Positions 37,021-46,176 are shown, counted from the first letter of the stretch. The stretch: 64,000 nt of DNA from UPXZ01 sp964498765 (GCA_964498765.1 CAZCIU010000007.1:1-64000); one strand, 5' to 3'. Numbers and translations are program-made. The notes: generated from the sequence alone by a model not told the origin.

Positions 37021-37043
37021 AAAAACGCGGCAAGCCGCGTTTT
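37021..37043. terminator. Bidirectional terminator
   Basis: A GC-rich stem (AAAACGCGG / CCGCGTTTT, 37021-37030 with 37035-37043) lies between the end of the membrane-protein operon (+) and the end of the phosphatase gene (-). Confidence 0.88.
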
Positions 37044-37050
37044 CATTTTA

Positions 37051-37878
37051 TTATTTTTTCTCAAACGTGAGGTCAATCCGTCCGAGATTTAATCCGCTTT
37101 TTCCCATTTGAGCAATTATTACGTCTTTTCCGAGCGTGTTTTTCACCCTTTCATTGGTGATTATTTTGTGCGAATGACCGCCGATGATTACGTCGATTTT
37201 AGAGGATTTAGCCGCTAAATCATAATCTGTAGGTGCTGCATCTAAACTACTCACGCCTAAGTGCGACAAGCAAACGACCACATCGCATTTCAGCGTATCT
37301 TTCAAATAAGCCGAAGTTTCCAATGCGGTTTCCATTGGGTCTTTCAGAATAACTCCTTCAAAATTTTTCTGAAAAGCCAAGCCTCGCAAATTCACTCCAA
37401 GCCCGAAAACTCCGATTTTCATTCCGCCACGTTTGATGATTTTGTAAGGTTTTACAAATTCTTTCAAGGGCGTATTTACCACATCGTAATTGACATTTAC
37501 AATCGGCAAATTGACATTTTTCAGTGCTTTCGCCAAGCTATCCATTCCATTATCAAACTCATGATTTCCTAACGTGACCGCATCGTAGCCCATCATTTTC
37601 AGCGCATTCACCTCTACTCTACCACTGAAAAAATTGAAATACGGCGTACCTTGCCAAAAATCCCCGGCGTCAAACAACAAAACATTTTTTTCCTCCGCGC
37701 GAATTTTATTTATGACACCTAATCGGCGGGCATATCCGCCCAAATCGCTTCCGGCAAGCGGCTCAACCTGACTGTGTGTATCATTTGTGTGAAGAATAAC
37801 GAGTTTAGTGGTTTTTCCGGCGTGCAAACTCACCGAAAACACAAGAAAAAATATTAAAATAAATCTAGCTTGTTTCAT
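37051..37878 (-). CDS. 5'-nucleotidase-like metallophosphatase, catalytic domain only
   Basis: The 275-residue product has a signal peptide (ending near SLHAG) and the complete metallophosphoesterase motif set: HTNDTHS (about 30-36), DAGDFWQGTPYF, LGNHEFDNG, and GGHSH near the end. It matches the N-terminal half of UshA-type 5'-nucleotidases. The C-terminal substrate-binding domain is absent. In many Bacteroidales the two halves are split into neighbouring genes, but the other half is not adjacent here. It is periplasmic and should release phosphate from nucleotides or similar esters. Single gene by position. Confidence 0.9.
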   Translation of the reverse strand: MKQARFILIFFLVFSVSLHAGKTTKLVILHTNDTHSQVEPLAGSDLGGYARRLGVINKIRAEEKNVLLFDAGDFWQGTPYFNFFSGRVEVNALKMMGYDAVTLGNHEFDNGMDSLAKALKNVNLPIVNVNYDVVNTPLKEFVKPYKIIKRGGMKIGVFGLGVNLRGLAFQKNFEGVILKDPMETALETSAYLKDTLKCDVVVCLSHLGVSSLDAAPTDYDLAAKSSKIDVIIGGHSHKIITNERVKNTLGKDVIIAQMGKSGLNLGRIDLTFEKK

Positions 37879-37985
37879 TTTGAATTGAATTTTATCTGAT
37901 TTCTCCGAGCAAATATACGAAAATAAATTATTGAAATTGTACCTGCTTTTCTAAAACAACAAAAAATAAAGCAATGTTTTGAGAG

Positions 37986-39713
37986 CTAATGTTTTTTCAG
38001 CGAGAATACAAAAGTCAGCCCGCCACCCGGAGTTTTTTTAGCCGTGATGGAGCCTTTGTGATAAAGTACCGCGTTTTTCACAATGGCAAGTCCAAGTCCC
38101 GTTCCGCCCATTTTGCGGCTACGACCTTTGTCCACTCGATAAAATCGCTCGAAAAGTCGATTGAGATGCTCCTCGTTTACGCCATTTCCATTGTCTGAAA
38201 ATGTGAAATAATAAAAACGCTCGTCCTCGCGGTAGCAGTTTATTTCGATTTTAATGTTTTCTCCGGCGTAATCCAGCGCATTGTCCATCAGGTTTCGCAT
38301 GATAGAATAAAGCAGCGACTGATTTCCAAGCAAAAACATCTTTTCAGTGATATTATGCTCTACTTTGAAATTCTTTTTCTCAATTTCAAGGCGTAAATCT
38401 TTCAGCACTTCCTGCAAAATGGAATGCAAGTTACATTCCTGCTTTTCGTAGATTTTTTTCTTTTCATCCAGTTTGGTGAGCGTAGAAATATCCTGCAGCA
38501 AGGCCGTGAGACGCTGTGATTGCTGATAAGAACGTTCGATAAAGAATTTCTGCCGCTCAGGCTCCAGATTTGGATTTTCGAGAATGCTTTCCATATAACC
38601 CATAATAGTGCTAACAGGCGTTCTGAGTTCGTGTGAAATATTTTGTGTCAACTGGCGTTTCAGTTCGTTTTCATGTTCTTGCGAAGTCGTATCTGTTATC
38701 ACAATTTCAAACGTTTCATCCTGAAAAACAATGCATTGAACAAAGAAATAGCGTCCATCTTTCTCAATTGTCATTCGCTTACGGCGCATGGATTTATTGG
38801 ACAGATTTTCATCAATAAAAGCATTGATTTCAGCAAATTCGGGTAGATTGAAAATTTCGTTCGAAGTTGCTTCGTTTTTGTCCGAAAGGAAACTTGTGTG
38901 CTGAATAAATGTGGGATTGGTGAGGATTTCTTTTTTCTCCGGTGAGAAAATTCCAAGTCCTTCCTGCGAAATATACAAGTGATTTATCAGTTTTTCGCGT
39001 TCGTTAATTACTTCGTCTTTCGTGCGTGCAAGCTGGCGATACAGCATCACCATATTGCTGCTGATTTCTCCCAATTCATCGTTTGGAAACACCACATCCA
39101 CCTGCAATTCTTCACCGTTTTTTGCTTTTTCGGTAAAAATACGCATTCGGTCAATTGATTTCGTAAAATTCTTAGTTACCAGATAGATAGCTCCAACAGC
39201 AAGCAGTAAAATCACAAACATAAAATACACGAAAAACATATTCGTTTTCATTAGTGATTTCAGTTCTACACCATAAGGCAGTGCACTTCTGACATAATAA
39301 TGCGAGAATTTTCCGGCGTAATAGTAGTACTCTATTCCGGTGGTTTCCGAGCGACGAAGTGCCTTCCCTTTTCCCAATTGCTCTGCCATCAAAAATTCCG
39401 GGCGGGTTTTGTGATTTTCGAGCAGCGCAGCCTCCTTCACCGAAGTATCGTAAAGCACATTTCCAAGCGTATCTATCACGGTTATACGTAGCGCACTGTC
39501 CGGAAACAGACGCACAATATCGTAAAGTTCATCCCAGTTGTAATTTCGCTCTTCCAGATAATTATTCACAATGTTGTTGTAATTAAACAAAACATCGTCT
39601 AATTGCTCGGCACGTGAATTCTTTTCGCGCTGAAACTGCACGAACGTAATGGTGGCAAACAGGACAACCAGCATCCCGAAAAAGTATAGAAAAAGTTTAT
39701 GATATGCGCGCAT
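37986..39713 (-). CDS. rprX: Membrane sensor histidine kinase (RprX-like)
   Basis: The 575-residue protein has TM1 at about 7-25, a periplasmic sensing part (26-157), TM2 at about 159-180, a HAMP-like segment, a PAS-like region (about 240-345), the phosphorylation motif NISHELRTPVSTIMGY with H361, and a HATPase domain (N box LMDNALDYA; DNGNGV; GGTGLGLAIV). It should phosphorylate the response regulator encoded just upstream. The overall layout resembles RprX of Bacteroides; the assignment is by recognition, not alignment. The signal sensed is unknown. The 118-base gap after rprY contains a hairpin, so expression of the two may differ. Confidence 0.9.
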   Translation of the reverse strand: MRAYHKLFLYFFGMLVVLFATITFVQFQREKNSRAEQLDDVLFNYNNIVNNYLEERNYNWDELYDIVRLFPDSALRITVIDTLGNVLYDTSVKEAALLENHKTRPEFLMAEQLGKGKALRRSETTGIEYYYYAGKFSHYYVRSALPYGVELKSLMKTNMFFVYFMFVILLLAVGAIYLVTKNFTKSIDRMRIFTEKAKNGEELQVDVVFPNDELGEISSNMVMLYRQLARTKDEVINEREKLINHLYISQEGLGIFSPEKKEILTNPTFIQHTSFLSDKNEATSNEIFNLPEFAEINAFIDENLSNKSMRRKRMTIEKDGRYFFVQCIVFQDETFEIVITDTTSQEHENELKRQLTQNISHELRTPVSTIMGYMESILENPNLEPERQKFFIERSYQQSQRLTALLQDISTLTKLDEKKKIYEKQECNLHSILQEVLKDLRLEIEKKNFKVEHNITEKMFLLGNQSLLYSIMRNLMDNALDYAGENIKIEINCYREDERFYYFTFSDNGNGVNEEHLNRLFERFYRVDKGRSRKMGGTGLGLAIVKNAVLYHKGSITAKKTPGGGLTFVFSLKKH

Positions 39714-39774
39714 GGATAATTAAAATTGAGCTGATTTCTGAAAAATTGCATGCAAAAAAGTTTGACATACAATT

Positions 39775-39810
39775 GAAGCACGAAATTCGCATTTTCTGAC
39801 TTCGTGCTTC
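39775..39810 (-). terminator. Hairpin between rprY and rprX (possible attenuator)
   Basis: The arms GAAGCACGAA (39775-39784) and TTCGTGCTTC (39801-39810) are perfect complements with a 16-nt loop. On the minus strand no U run follows directly, so it is not a standard terminator. It could reduce read-through or set message stability between the two genes. Confidence 0.5.
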
Positions 39811-39831
39811 TTGATATTTTTGGCTTAAAGC

Positions 39832-40518
39832 CTATCCTTCAAAGCAATATCCGTAGCCCAATCGGGTTACAATTTGCTTTCCGTAAACACCAATTTTCTT
39901 ACGTAATCTGGTGATATTCACATCAATAGTTCTATCAAGCACCACAACTTCATCCGACCAAACTCGTGATAAAATTTCTTCGCGAGTAAACACACGATTT
40001 TTATTTTCAAGGAAAAGTTTCAGAATTTCAAATTCTTTTTTGGTAAACGAAACTTCCTCGCCGTCCAAGGTTACTTTCTTGTTATTCAGGCTCATAACCA
40101 AGTTTTCGTGGCTCAGTTCGCGCATATCGGCTTGTTCGCTGTTGGTTTCTACTCGGCGCAAAACTGCTTTTACGCGAGCCAGCACTTCACGAATGGAAAA
40201 TGGTTTGGAAATATAGTCGTCGGCACCCACGTTAAAGCCTGTCAAACGGTCATTTTCGGTATCTTTCGCGGTTAGGAAAATAATTGGAATACTGGCAGTT
40301 TTCGGGTTTTCGTTCAGAATTCTTGCCATTTTAAATCCGGATATTTCACCCATCATCACGTCCAAAAGCAAGAGATTGTACACCGTAATGTCTTTTTTCA
40401 GTGCTTCTTCAGCTGAGTAAGCCACATCAACGCTGTAGCCTTCTACTTCAAGATTAAATTGCAGGATTTCGCAAAGATCTTCCTCATCGTCAACGACTAA
40501 AATTTTGTACTGATTCAT
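39832..40518 (-). CDS. rprY: OmpR-family response regulator (RprY-like)
   Basis: The 228-residue product has a receiver domain with acidic pair D10-D11, phospho-acceptor D53 (LLLLDVMM), T83 and K105 (SKPFS). A winged-helix DNA-binding domain follows (about 130-228, FTKKEFEILKLFLENKNRVFTREEILSRVW). It should be phosphorylated by the kinase encoded next and bind DNA as a dimer. A dyad (TGTAA-N6-TTACA) overlaps the expected transcription start, suggesting it controls its own gene. The same dyad stands before the TonB receptor at 4.1 kb, so that receptor may be a target. Confidence 0.93.
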   Translation of the reverse strand: MNQYKILVVDDEEDLCEILQFNLEVEGYSVDVAYSAEEALKKDITVYNLLLLDVMMGEISGFKMARILNENPKTASIPIIFLTAKDTENDRLTGFNVGADDYISKPFSIREVLARVKAVLRRVETNSEQADMRELSHENLVMSLNNKKVTLDGEEVSFTKKEFEILKLFLENKNRVFTREEILSRVWSDEVVVLDRTIDVNITRLRKKIGVYGKQIVTRLGYGYCFEG

Positions 40519-40616
40519 TAAACTTATTTTTAGTTAGTTAATTCTTTCTTGGAAAATTCAATTGTATATTCATTGAAATTTCACTGCAAATTAACTCTTT
40601 TGATGTTTCGATGACG

Positions 40617-40632
40617 TGTAATATGTGTTACA
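40617..40632. promoter_or_regulatory. Putative operator dyad TGTAA-N6-TTACA at the rprY promoter
   Basis: The dyad overlaps the downstream end of the -7 element and the expected start of transcription, a position suited to repression or autoregulation. It has the same half-sites and spacing as the site at 4111-4126. Confidence 0.5.
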
Positions 40633-40663
40633 AAATTATGACAAATTTCCGAATATATTCCAA
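40631..40663 (-). promoter_or_regulatory. Promoter of rprY
   Basis: On the minus strand TTG (40661-40663) and TAATTTTG (40631-40638) are 22 bases apart, within the Bacteroidota range. The start of transcription is expected near 40624, giving a leader of about 105 bases. Confidence 0.6.
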
Positions 40664-40707
40664 TTTGGCTCAAAACTTATTGGAAATGATTGATTTAAAA
40701 TAAAAAA

Positions 40708-40727
40708 ACCGACATTACTTTGTCGGT
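40708..40727 (-). terminator. Terminator of the acyl-CoA synthetase operon
   Basis: A 7-bp stem (ACCGACA / TGTCGGT) is followed by a T run on the minus strand, just after the synthetase stop codon. Confidence 0.85.
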
Positions 40728-40735
40728 CTTTTGTG

Positions 40736-42385
40736 TTATAAAATTTCGATGCCTTGCGCTTCGCAAAGTTCCATCGCCATTTCCCGTAATCGGAATTTTT
40801 GAATTTTTCCGCTTCCGGTCATTGGAAATTCTTCAACAAAAAACACATAACGAGGAATTTTATATTTTGCAATGTGATTTTTGCAGAAATCACGCACATC
40901 TTCGCATGTTAGTTCGCAGCCTTCTTTGAGAATAATAAATGCGCCTACATCTTCGCCGTACCGATTGGAAGTTACGCCTACAACTTGTACATCCTTGATT
41001 TCAGGCATTTTATAAAGATAATCTTCTACTTCTTTCGGCGAAATATTTTCACCACCACGAATAATCATATCCTTAATTCTTCCCGTAATCCGGTAATTTC
41101 CGTTCTCATCTTTCACACCCAAATCGCCCGAATGCATAAATCCATTGGCATCAATTACCTGAGCGGTGGCTTCCGGATTTTTGTAGTAACCTTTCATTAC
41201 CAAATAGCCGCGACAACAAATTTCGCCTTCCACACCTACCGGACATTCTTCGCCGGTTTCGGGATTTATCACCTTCACTTCCGTAAATTCAAATTCTCGT
41301 CCTACCGTGCTGCAGCGCACTTCAAAAGAATCGTCTACGCGCGTCTGCGTCATTCCTGGCGAAGTTTCAGTCATTCCGTACACGCTCGTCACGTCCATAA
41401 ACATTTTTTCGTTTACCTGCTTCATCAGCTCAACCGGACACAGCGAGCCGGCCATAATTCCGGTTCGTAACGAACTCATATCGAACATATCAAACATCGG
41501 GTGATTCAGTTCGGCAATAAACATAGTTGGTACGCCGTGAAGCACCGTACAACGCTCTTTGTGAATGGAAGCCAGCGTGATAAGCGGATCAAATTTCTCT
41601 ACCATCACCTGCGTACTTCCGTGCGTGAGGCAGCACATTGTTGCCAGCACTACACCAAAACAATGGAACAAAGGCACACAAATACAGCATTTATCCTCTT
41701 CGGTAAAATTCATGTGAACGCCCGTCAGATAGCCGTTATTCACAATATTGTGATGCGTAAGCATCACGCCTTTTGGAAATCCGGTCGTTCCGGACGTGTA
41801 CTGCATATTTACCACATCCTGGCAATGCGAAAGTTTTCGGTAATGCAGCAAATCATCGTCGTCCACATTGTCGCCAAGCAGCAAAATTTCCGCCGTGTTG
41901 TACATTCCGCGGTATTTTTCCTGACCAATGTAAACCACGTTTTTTAGTTCGGGAAATCGCTCGCTTTTGAAAGTTCCGCGCTGAGTAGTTCGCAATTCGG
42001 GGACTGAATCATAAATAATATCGGTATAATTATTTCCCGGCGCACCATCGGTCATGCAAAGCGTGTGCATATCCGAATTTTCCAGGATAAAGGCCAATTC
42101 TTCTGAGCGATAATTGGTATTTACCGTCACAGCAACGGCACCAATTTTGGCAGTTGCGTATAAAAATGTAAGCCAATCAGGAACATTTTGCGCCCAAATC
42201 CCAACATTCGTTCCACGCTTCACGCCAATGGCTATCAAGCCTTTAGCCATATTATCCACGCGTTTATTGAAGCCTGACCAACTAAATCTCAAATCCCGAT
42301 CTGAATAAACAATGTATTCTTTGTCCGGCGTTTTTTCAGCCCAATGTTCCAACCAGTCGCTGATAGTTAAATCTGAAAGTTGCAT
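40736..42385 (-). CDS. AMP-binding acyl-CoA synthetase
   Basis: The 549-residue enzyme has the ATP/AMP motif YTSGTTGFPKGVMLTH (about 197-212), the adenylation motif VYGMTETSPG and the C-terminal catalytic lysine region GSGKIQKFRLRE. The subfamily pattern is that of medium- or long-chain fatty-acid CoA ligases, and it should activate a carboxylic acid as acyl-AMP and then acyl-CoA. It lies 47 bases after a cupin-type regulator on the same strand. This pair is common in Bacteroidales, so the regulator likely responds to the acid or its CoA ester. The exact substrate cannot be read. Confidence 0.93.
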   Translation of the reverse strand: MQLSDLTISDWLEHWAEKTPDKEYIVYSDRDLRFSWSGFNKRVDNMAKGLIAIGVKRGTNVGIWAQNVPDWLTFLYATAKIGAVAVTVNTNYRSEELAFILENSDMHTLCMTDGAPGNNYTDIIYDSVPELRTTQRGTFKSERFPELKNVVYIGQEKYRGMYNTAEILLLGDNVDDDDLLHYRKLSHCQDVVNMQYTSGTTGFPKGVMLTHHNIVNNGYLTGVHMNFTEEDKCCICVPLFHCFGVVLATMCCLTHGSTQVMVEKFDPLITLASIHKERCTVLHGVPTMFIAELNHPMFDMFDMSSLRTGIMAGSLCPVELMKQVNEKMFMDVTSVYGMTETSPGMTQTRVDDSFEVRCSTVGREFEFTEVKVINPETGEECPVGVEGEICCRGYLVMKGYYKNPEATAQVIDANGFMHSGDLGVKDENGNYRITGRIKDMIIRGGENISPKEVEDYLYKMPEIKDVQVVGVTSNRYGEDVGAFIILKEGCELTCEDVRDFCKNHIAKYKIPRYVFFVEEFPMTGSGKIQKFRLREMAMELCEAQGIEIL

Positions 42386-42432
42386 TGTATCTTAAATTTG
42401 AAGCAGAACGCTTCGTTTTTAATTCGAATTTG

Positions 42433-42999
42433 TTAAAATGGAGAATAAACAACGGCCAGAATCTGTGCGGTTTCGTTGTTTGTGGCTGTAATTAAGTGAT
42501 CCACAATTGAATCGTAATAAATGCTGTCGCCAACATTCAGCACGTAATTTTCATTACCGTAATTTACAGTAATTGAACCACTTAAAACATAAATAAATTC
42601 TTCGCCTTCGTGCGAAGAAGGAAATTTATCGATTTTATCACCCGGAACAATATTAATTACAAAAGGTTCCATGGCGCGTCCGGCTTTGCGTGCAGCCAGT
42701 GAATAAAAATCCATGTGTGAATTTTCGGTGGATAAATGGCTGGTAAAAGTGGCTGGCTGCAGTTTGTCTTCACTTCTGTTTACTACAGGACCAAAATTCT
42801 CGCTATCATCCAAAAATGTGCCCAAACGCACTCCAAGCGCACGCGAAATCTTAATTAATGAGGACAAAGAAGGAATCTTATCGCTTGAATATATCAAATT
42901 AATCTGTTCTTCGGTTAGCCCAGAACGTTCTGAAAGTTCAGAAATTGAAATGCTCTTGTCGCTACAAAGCGTTTTGATTTTTTTTGTTACCGGATTCAT
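42433..42999 (-). CDS. XRE-family regulator with cupin sensor domain
   Basis: The 188-residue product has an N-terminal helix-turn-helix (ISELSERSGLTEEQINLIYSSDKIPSLSSLIKIS, about 18-51) and a C-terminal cupin barrel (SSHEGEEFIYVLSGSITVNYGNENYVLNVGDSIYYDS, about 128-164). Such proteins sense small molecules through the cupin and control a neighbouring gene. It has a good promoter upstream and is the first gene of the operon with the acyl-CoA synthetase. Confidence 0.92.
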   Translation of the reverse strand: MNPVTKKIKTLCSDKSISISELSERSGLTEEQINLIYSSDKIPSLSSLIKISRALGVRLGTFLDDSENFGPVVNRSEDKLQPATFTSHLSTENSHMDFYSLAARKAGRAMEPFVINIVPGDKIDKFPSSHEGEEFIYVLSGSITVNYGNENYVLNVGDSIYYDSIVDHLITATNNETAQILAVVYSPF

Positions 43000-43040
43000 T
43001 TTTCTAAAATATTTTGAAATCTAATTTTGATTTTAAGCTG

Positions 43041-43071
43041 CAAAAGTATAAAACTTTCACATTATAGGCAA
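43041..43071 (-). promoter_or_regulatory. Promoter of the cupin regulator-acyl-CoA synthetase operon
   Basis: On the minus strand TTG (43069-43071) and TACTTTTG (43041-43048) are 20 bases apart, a near-ideal match. The leader to the start codon is about 35 bases. Confidence 0.7.
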
Positions 43072-43262
43072 ATATTATTTCAAATTACACATTTTATTTA
43101 ATTTTTAATTTTAGATTGATTGAAATATTGCGAATTAAAAACGATATTATTATTTTAGAAAAAGTCATTCAGCAAAAAATTTCAGTCTATGTTTCAATAA
43201 GATAACACAAAGAAGCCCAAAACAAGTAAGTTTTCATGTGCAGCAAAATCAAATAATTTCCT

Positions 43263-43270
43263 TATTTTTG
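43263..43270 (+). promoter_or_regulatory. Promoter -7 element (TATTTTTG) of the fucosidase gene
   Basis: It matches TAnnTTTG 29 bases before the start codon. No TTG lies at the normal -33 spacing. The rest of the 300-base gap (43000-43299) shows nothing else beyond the opposing promoter. Confidence 0.5.
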
Positions 43271-43299
43271 TAAATCTGAAATCTAAAAAACTGCTTTTT

Positions 43300-45387
43300 A
43301 TGAAATTACGCCTGATTATCCTTCTGCTATGTGCGGTCAATCTCCTTTCAGCACAACAAAAACCTACTCAAAAATGGCTGGATCAGAAATACTCCATGTT
43401 TATTCACTTTGGTCTGTACTCTGCTTACGGTGGCATGTACGATGGCAAACGTGTAGAAAAAGGTTATAGTGAACAAGTTCAGTCTTTTGCCGGAATTTTT
43501 AGTGATTGGTATGCCAATTCTGCCAAAACATTCAACCCGACTGAATGGAATGCCGACGAAATTGTAGCATTGGCCAAAAAAGCCGGAATGCGTTCCATCG
43601 TTTTCACTTCCAAGCACCACGATGGATTTTGTATGTATCATTCGCAATACACGCCATTCAACATAGTGGATGCAACGTCCTACAAGCGTGATTTGATGAA
43701 AGAACTTGCCGATGCCTGCCAGCGTGGCGGCGTGGATTTCGCCGTGTATTATTCGCTTATAGACTGGAATTTTCCGCAAGCCTACCCTATTTCCAGCCAC
43801 AATGCAGACCCGATTACGCCTGAGCATTTCGAGTTTAACAGAAAGCAAGTGGAAGAAATTATGACTAATTACGGGCCGATTTCAGAGATTTGGTTTGATA
43901 TGGGCTCGCTGACTGCCGAGCAAAGCAAAGAGCTGTACAATCTGGTAAATCGCCTGCAGCCGCAATGTATGATTAGCGGCAGATTGGGAAATAATCAGGT
44001 GGATTTCAGCGTGATGGCTGATAATGAATATCCGGATTATCAGATGCTTACACCTTGGCAAACAGCGGCTTCCATGTTTGATGAAACTTGGGGCTACCGC
44101 TCGTGGCAAGTGCGAGGCGATACGAATGAAAAAGCCGCAGAAAAACTAAAAAGTCTGGCACAAGTCATCGGACACGGCGGAAATTACCTGCTGAACATCG
44201 GACCGAAAGGCGATGGTTCGGTTGTGGAATTTGAGCGTGAAGTTTTACTGAAAATGGGCGAATGGATTGACCGAAATAAAGAAGCTATTTACGGCACAAA
44301 AGGCAATCCACTACCGCAAAGCAACAAACTTTGCGAAATCACAACGAAAGATAATAATCTCTATTTGTTGATGTGCTATCCGAGTTCTCAAATAGAATTA
44401 AAGAATATTTCCGGCAATATTGCTAATCTTTCTGTTTTAAGTAACGGAAAACCAGTCAAATACAAGCAAAACAAAAAAAACAACAGCATCACCGTATATT
44501 TTGACACGAAAATGTGGAAGGATGATGCGTTTTTTCCGGTTCTGAAACTTCAGTTCAAAGGAAAATACACCGTTCATCCACTAAATACTTTAGCTGCGAA
44601 TACTGCTTTAACTGCCGAAAACGCAACGCCGGGTTTTGGTCATTCATCATTGGATTATTACTGTGGATACAAAAGTCTGGTGAATTACACGTGGAATTTC
44701 CAATCCCGAAAAAGCGAGATTTCGCCAGTCATTTCATTTACCGAAAATAATATCGGAAAAAAAATAAAGCTTACTGTAGATGGCAAAACTCAAAACATTT
44801 CGCTGGAACCAACATCCAATAAAACCGTAAAACCTGCACCCGGAACGCTGAAATGGGGAGATATTTACACCAAAGCCGGCCGCGGTGTGTTTGGAACAAT
44901 GGAAGAGGAAGGATTAGAAAATGTGGATTTAAGCGATAAATGGGAAAAACTTTCCGATTTCCAGTACGGAGAAAAATTAAATTTGCCGCTGGCACACAGA
45001 CGAAGCGTGCTTTTCCTGCAAGAAATTGAAAGCTCCGAAGAGCAAAATGTAGCAGTAGAAATTGGAGGTGGAAACGGAGTTTATGTCTTACTGAACGGCA
45101 AATATATTACGGCTCATTGCTTAGCTGAAAAACCGGAATATCAGAAAGAAATTGTGATTTTACCGCTTAAAAAAGGCAAAAATCAGCTTTTAATCAAGCA
45201 CTTTAACCGATTTGCGGATATGCTGCATTACAGCTTAAAATCGTTGGACGAATGGAAAATCTACGAAATGAAACTTGCTCCAATGAAGCTATCAAAGTCG
45301 AAAACGCATTCAATTTCTATCAGCGAGCAAAATCCGGATTCAAAAGTTTCACCGCTTATAATGAATAATGTGGAAATAAATTGGTGA
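43300..45387 (+). CDS. Secreted alpha-L-fucosidase (GH29)
   Basis: The 695-residue product has a signal peptide (ending near LLSAQ) and the GH29 catalytic barrel with KHHDGFCMYHS (105-115) and the nucleophile motif EIWFDMGSL (nucleophile predicted as D200). Beta domains follow from about 330 to the end. It removes fucose from the ends of glycans in the periplasm or outside the cell. No T9SS domain or lipobox is present. The gene stands alone between an opposing operon and a terminator, so it is a single-gene unit rather than part of a Sus locus. Confidence 0.93.
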   Translation: MKLRLIILLLCAVNLLSAQQKPTQKWLDQKYSMFIHFGLYSAYGGMYDGKRVEKGYSEQVQSFAGIFSDWYANSAKTFNPTEWNADEIVALAKKAGMRSIVFTSKHHDGFCMYHSQYTPFNIVDATSYKRDLMKELADACQRGGVDFAVYYSLIDWNFPQAYPISSHNADPITPEHFEFNRKQVEEIMTNYGPISEIWFDMGSLTAEQSKELYNLVNRLQPQCMISGRLGNNQVDFSVMADNEYPDYQMLTPWQTAASMFDETWGYRSWQVRGDTNEKAAEKLKSLAQVIGHGGNYLLNIGPKGDGSVVEFEREVLLKMGEWIDRNKEAIYGTKGNPLPQSNKLCEITTKDNNLYLLMCYPSSQIELKNISGNIANLSVLSNGKPVKYKQNKKNNSITVYFDTKMWKDDAFFPVLKLQFKGKYTVHPLNTLAANTALTAENATPGFGHSSLDYYCGYKSLVNYTWNFQSRKSEISPVISFTENNIGKKIKLTVDGKTQNISLEPTSNKTVKPAPGTLKWGDIYTKAGRGVFGTMEEEGLENVDLSDKWEKLSDFQYGEKLNLPLAHRRSVLFLQEIESSEEQNVAVEIGGGNGVYVLLNGKYITAHCLAEKPEYQKEIVILPLKKGKNQLLIKHFNRFADMLHYSLKSLDEWKIYEMKLAPMKLSKSKTHSISISEQNPDSKVSPLIMNNVEINW

Positions 45388-45400
45388 TACTGATTTTAGT

Positions 45401-45420
45401 GTCAGACAAGAATGTCTGAC
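45401..45420. repeat. Small palindrome downstream of the fucosidase gene
   Basis: GTCAGAC (45401-45407) and GTCTGAC (45414-45420) form a perfect 7-bp hairpin with a 6-nt loop, separate from the terminator 20 bases further on. It looks like a REP-type intergenic palindrome, although only one copy is seen here. Confidence 0.5.
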
Positions 45421-45440
45421 TACCAAATAGAACGAACAAA

Positions 45441-45469
45441 AAAAGGACAACCCGGCGGGTTGTCCTTTT
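45441..45469. terminator. Bidirectional terminator
   Basis: A 13-bp stem (AAAAGGACAACCC at 45441-45453 with its complement at 45457-45469) and a 3-nt loop lie between the fucosidase (+) and the lone sigma gene (-). Confidence 0.92.
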
Positions 45470-45487
45470 CTATTTCATTCTGAGTGA

Positions 45488-45991
45488 CTATTTGTAATCT
45501 TTCAGTTGTTCTTGCAATCTTTTTCTGGCAAGGAAAATTCTACTTTTCACCGTACCAATCGGCAAATTCATCTTTTGCGCAATTTCTTCGTATTTGAAAC
45601 CTTGAATGTGCATAGAAAATGGTATGCGATATTCGTCAGCAAAAGAATTGATGCTATTGCTGATTTCGCCAACAGAATATGCTCCTTCAGGAGTTTCAAA
45701 ACCGGAGTTTTGAGGTAAATTCAAGTGATGCAAGTCTTCTGTACGATCGAATACTGTCTGATTTCTAACGATTTTACGATAATTATTTATGAAAATATTT
45801 TTCATAATCGTTAGCACCCAACCTTTAAAATTTACATTGTCCGTAAATTTGTCCTGGTTGTCCAACACTTTCAACGTCGTGTCTTGCAGTAGATCCTCGG
45901 CATCATCACGATTTAGCGTCAAAGAAAATGCAAAATTCCGCATGTTGCTTTGTAGCGCTACTAATTCTTTTTCAAATTGATCGTCCTTCAT
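45488..45991 (-). CDS. Orphan ECF-type RNA polymerase sigma factor
   Basis: The 167-residue product has region 2 (RDDAEDLLQDTTLKVLDN at about 28-45, and FKGWVLTIMKNIFINNYRK) and region 4 (FKYEEIAQKMNLPIGTVKSRIFLARKRLQ). No anti-sigma gene is adjacent; the divergent neighbour is an NfeD-type protease. Such orphan ECF factors are common in Bacteroidales and can control envelope or stress genes. The nearest TAnnTTTG-like element on the minus strand (46146-46153) is 155 bases upstream, so its promoter is uncertain. Confidence 0.93.
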   Translation of the reverse strand: MKDDQFEKELVALQSNMRNFAFSLTLNRDDAEDLLQDTTLKVLDNQDKFTDNVNFKGWVLTIMKNIFINNYRKIVRNQTVFDRTEDLHHLNLPQNSGFETPEGAYSVGEISNSINSFADEYRIPFSMHIQGFKYEEIAQKMNLPIGTVKSRIFLARKRLQEQLKDYK

Positions 45992-46176
45992 TTTAGTTTT
46001 TTGTTTGTGTGTGAATATTAAGCTAAAACGAATCCTTTTGAAAAAATTTGCTCCTTTCGCTTAAGGAACAGAATGAATGTCAGTTTTCTATACTGAATAA
46101 GTATTTTTAAAAAGAACTCTTTGAAAATTGGGTATCATTTTCATTGCAAAAATACAATTTAAATTCACAATTTCAT

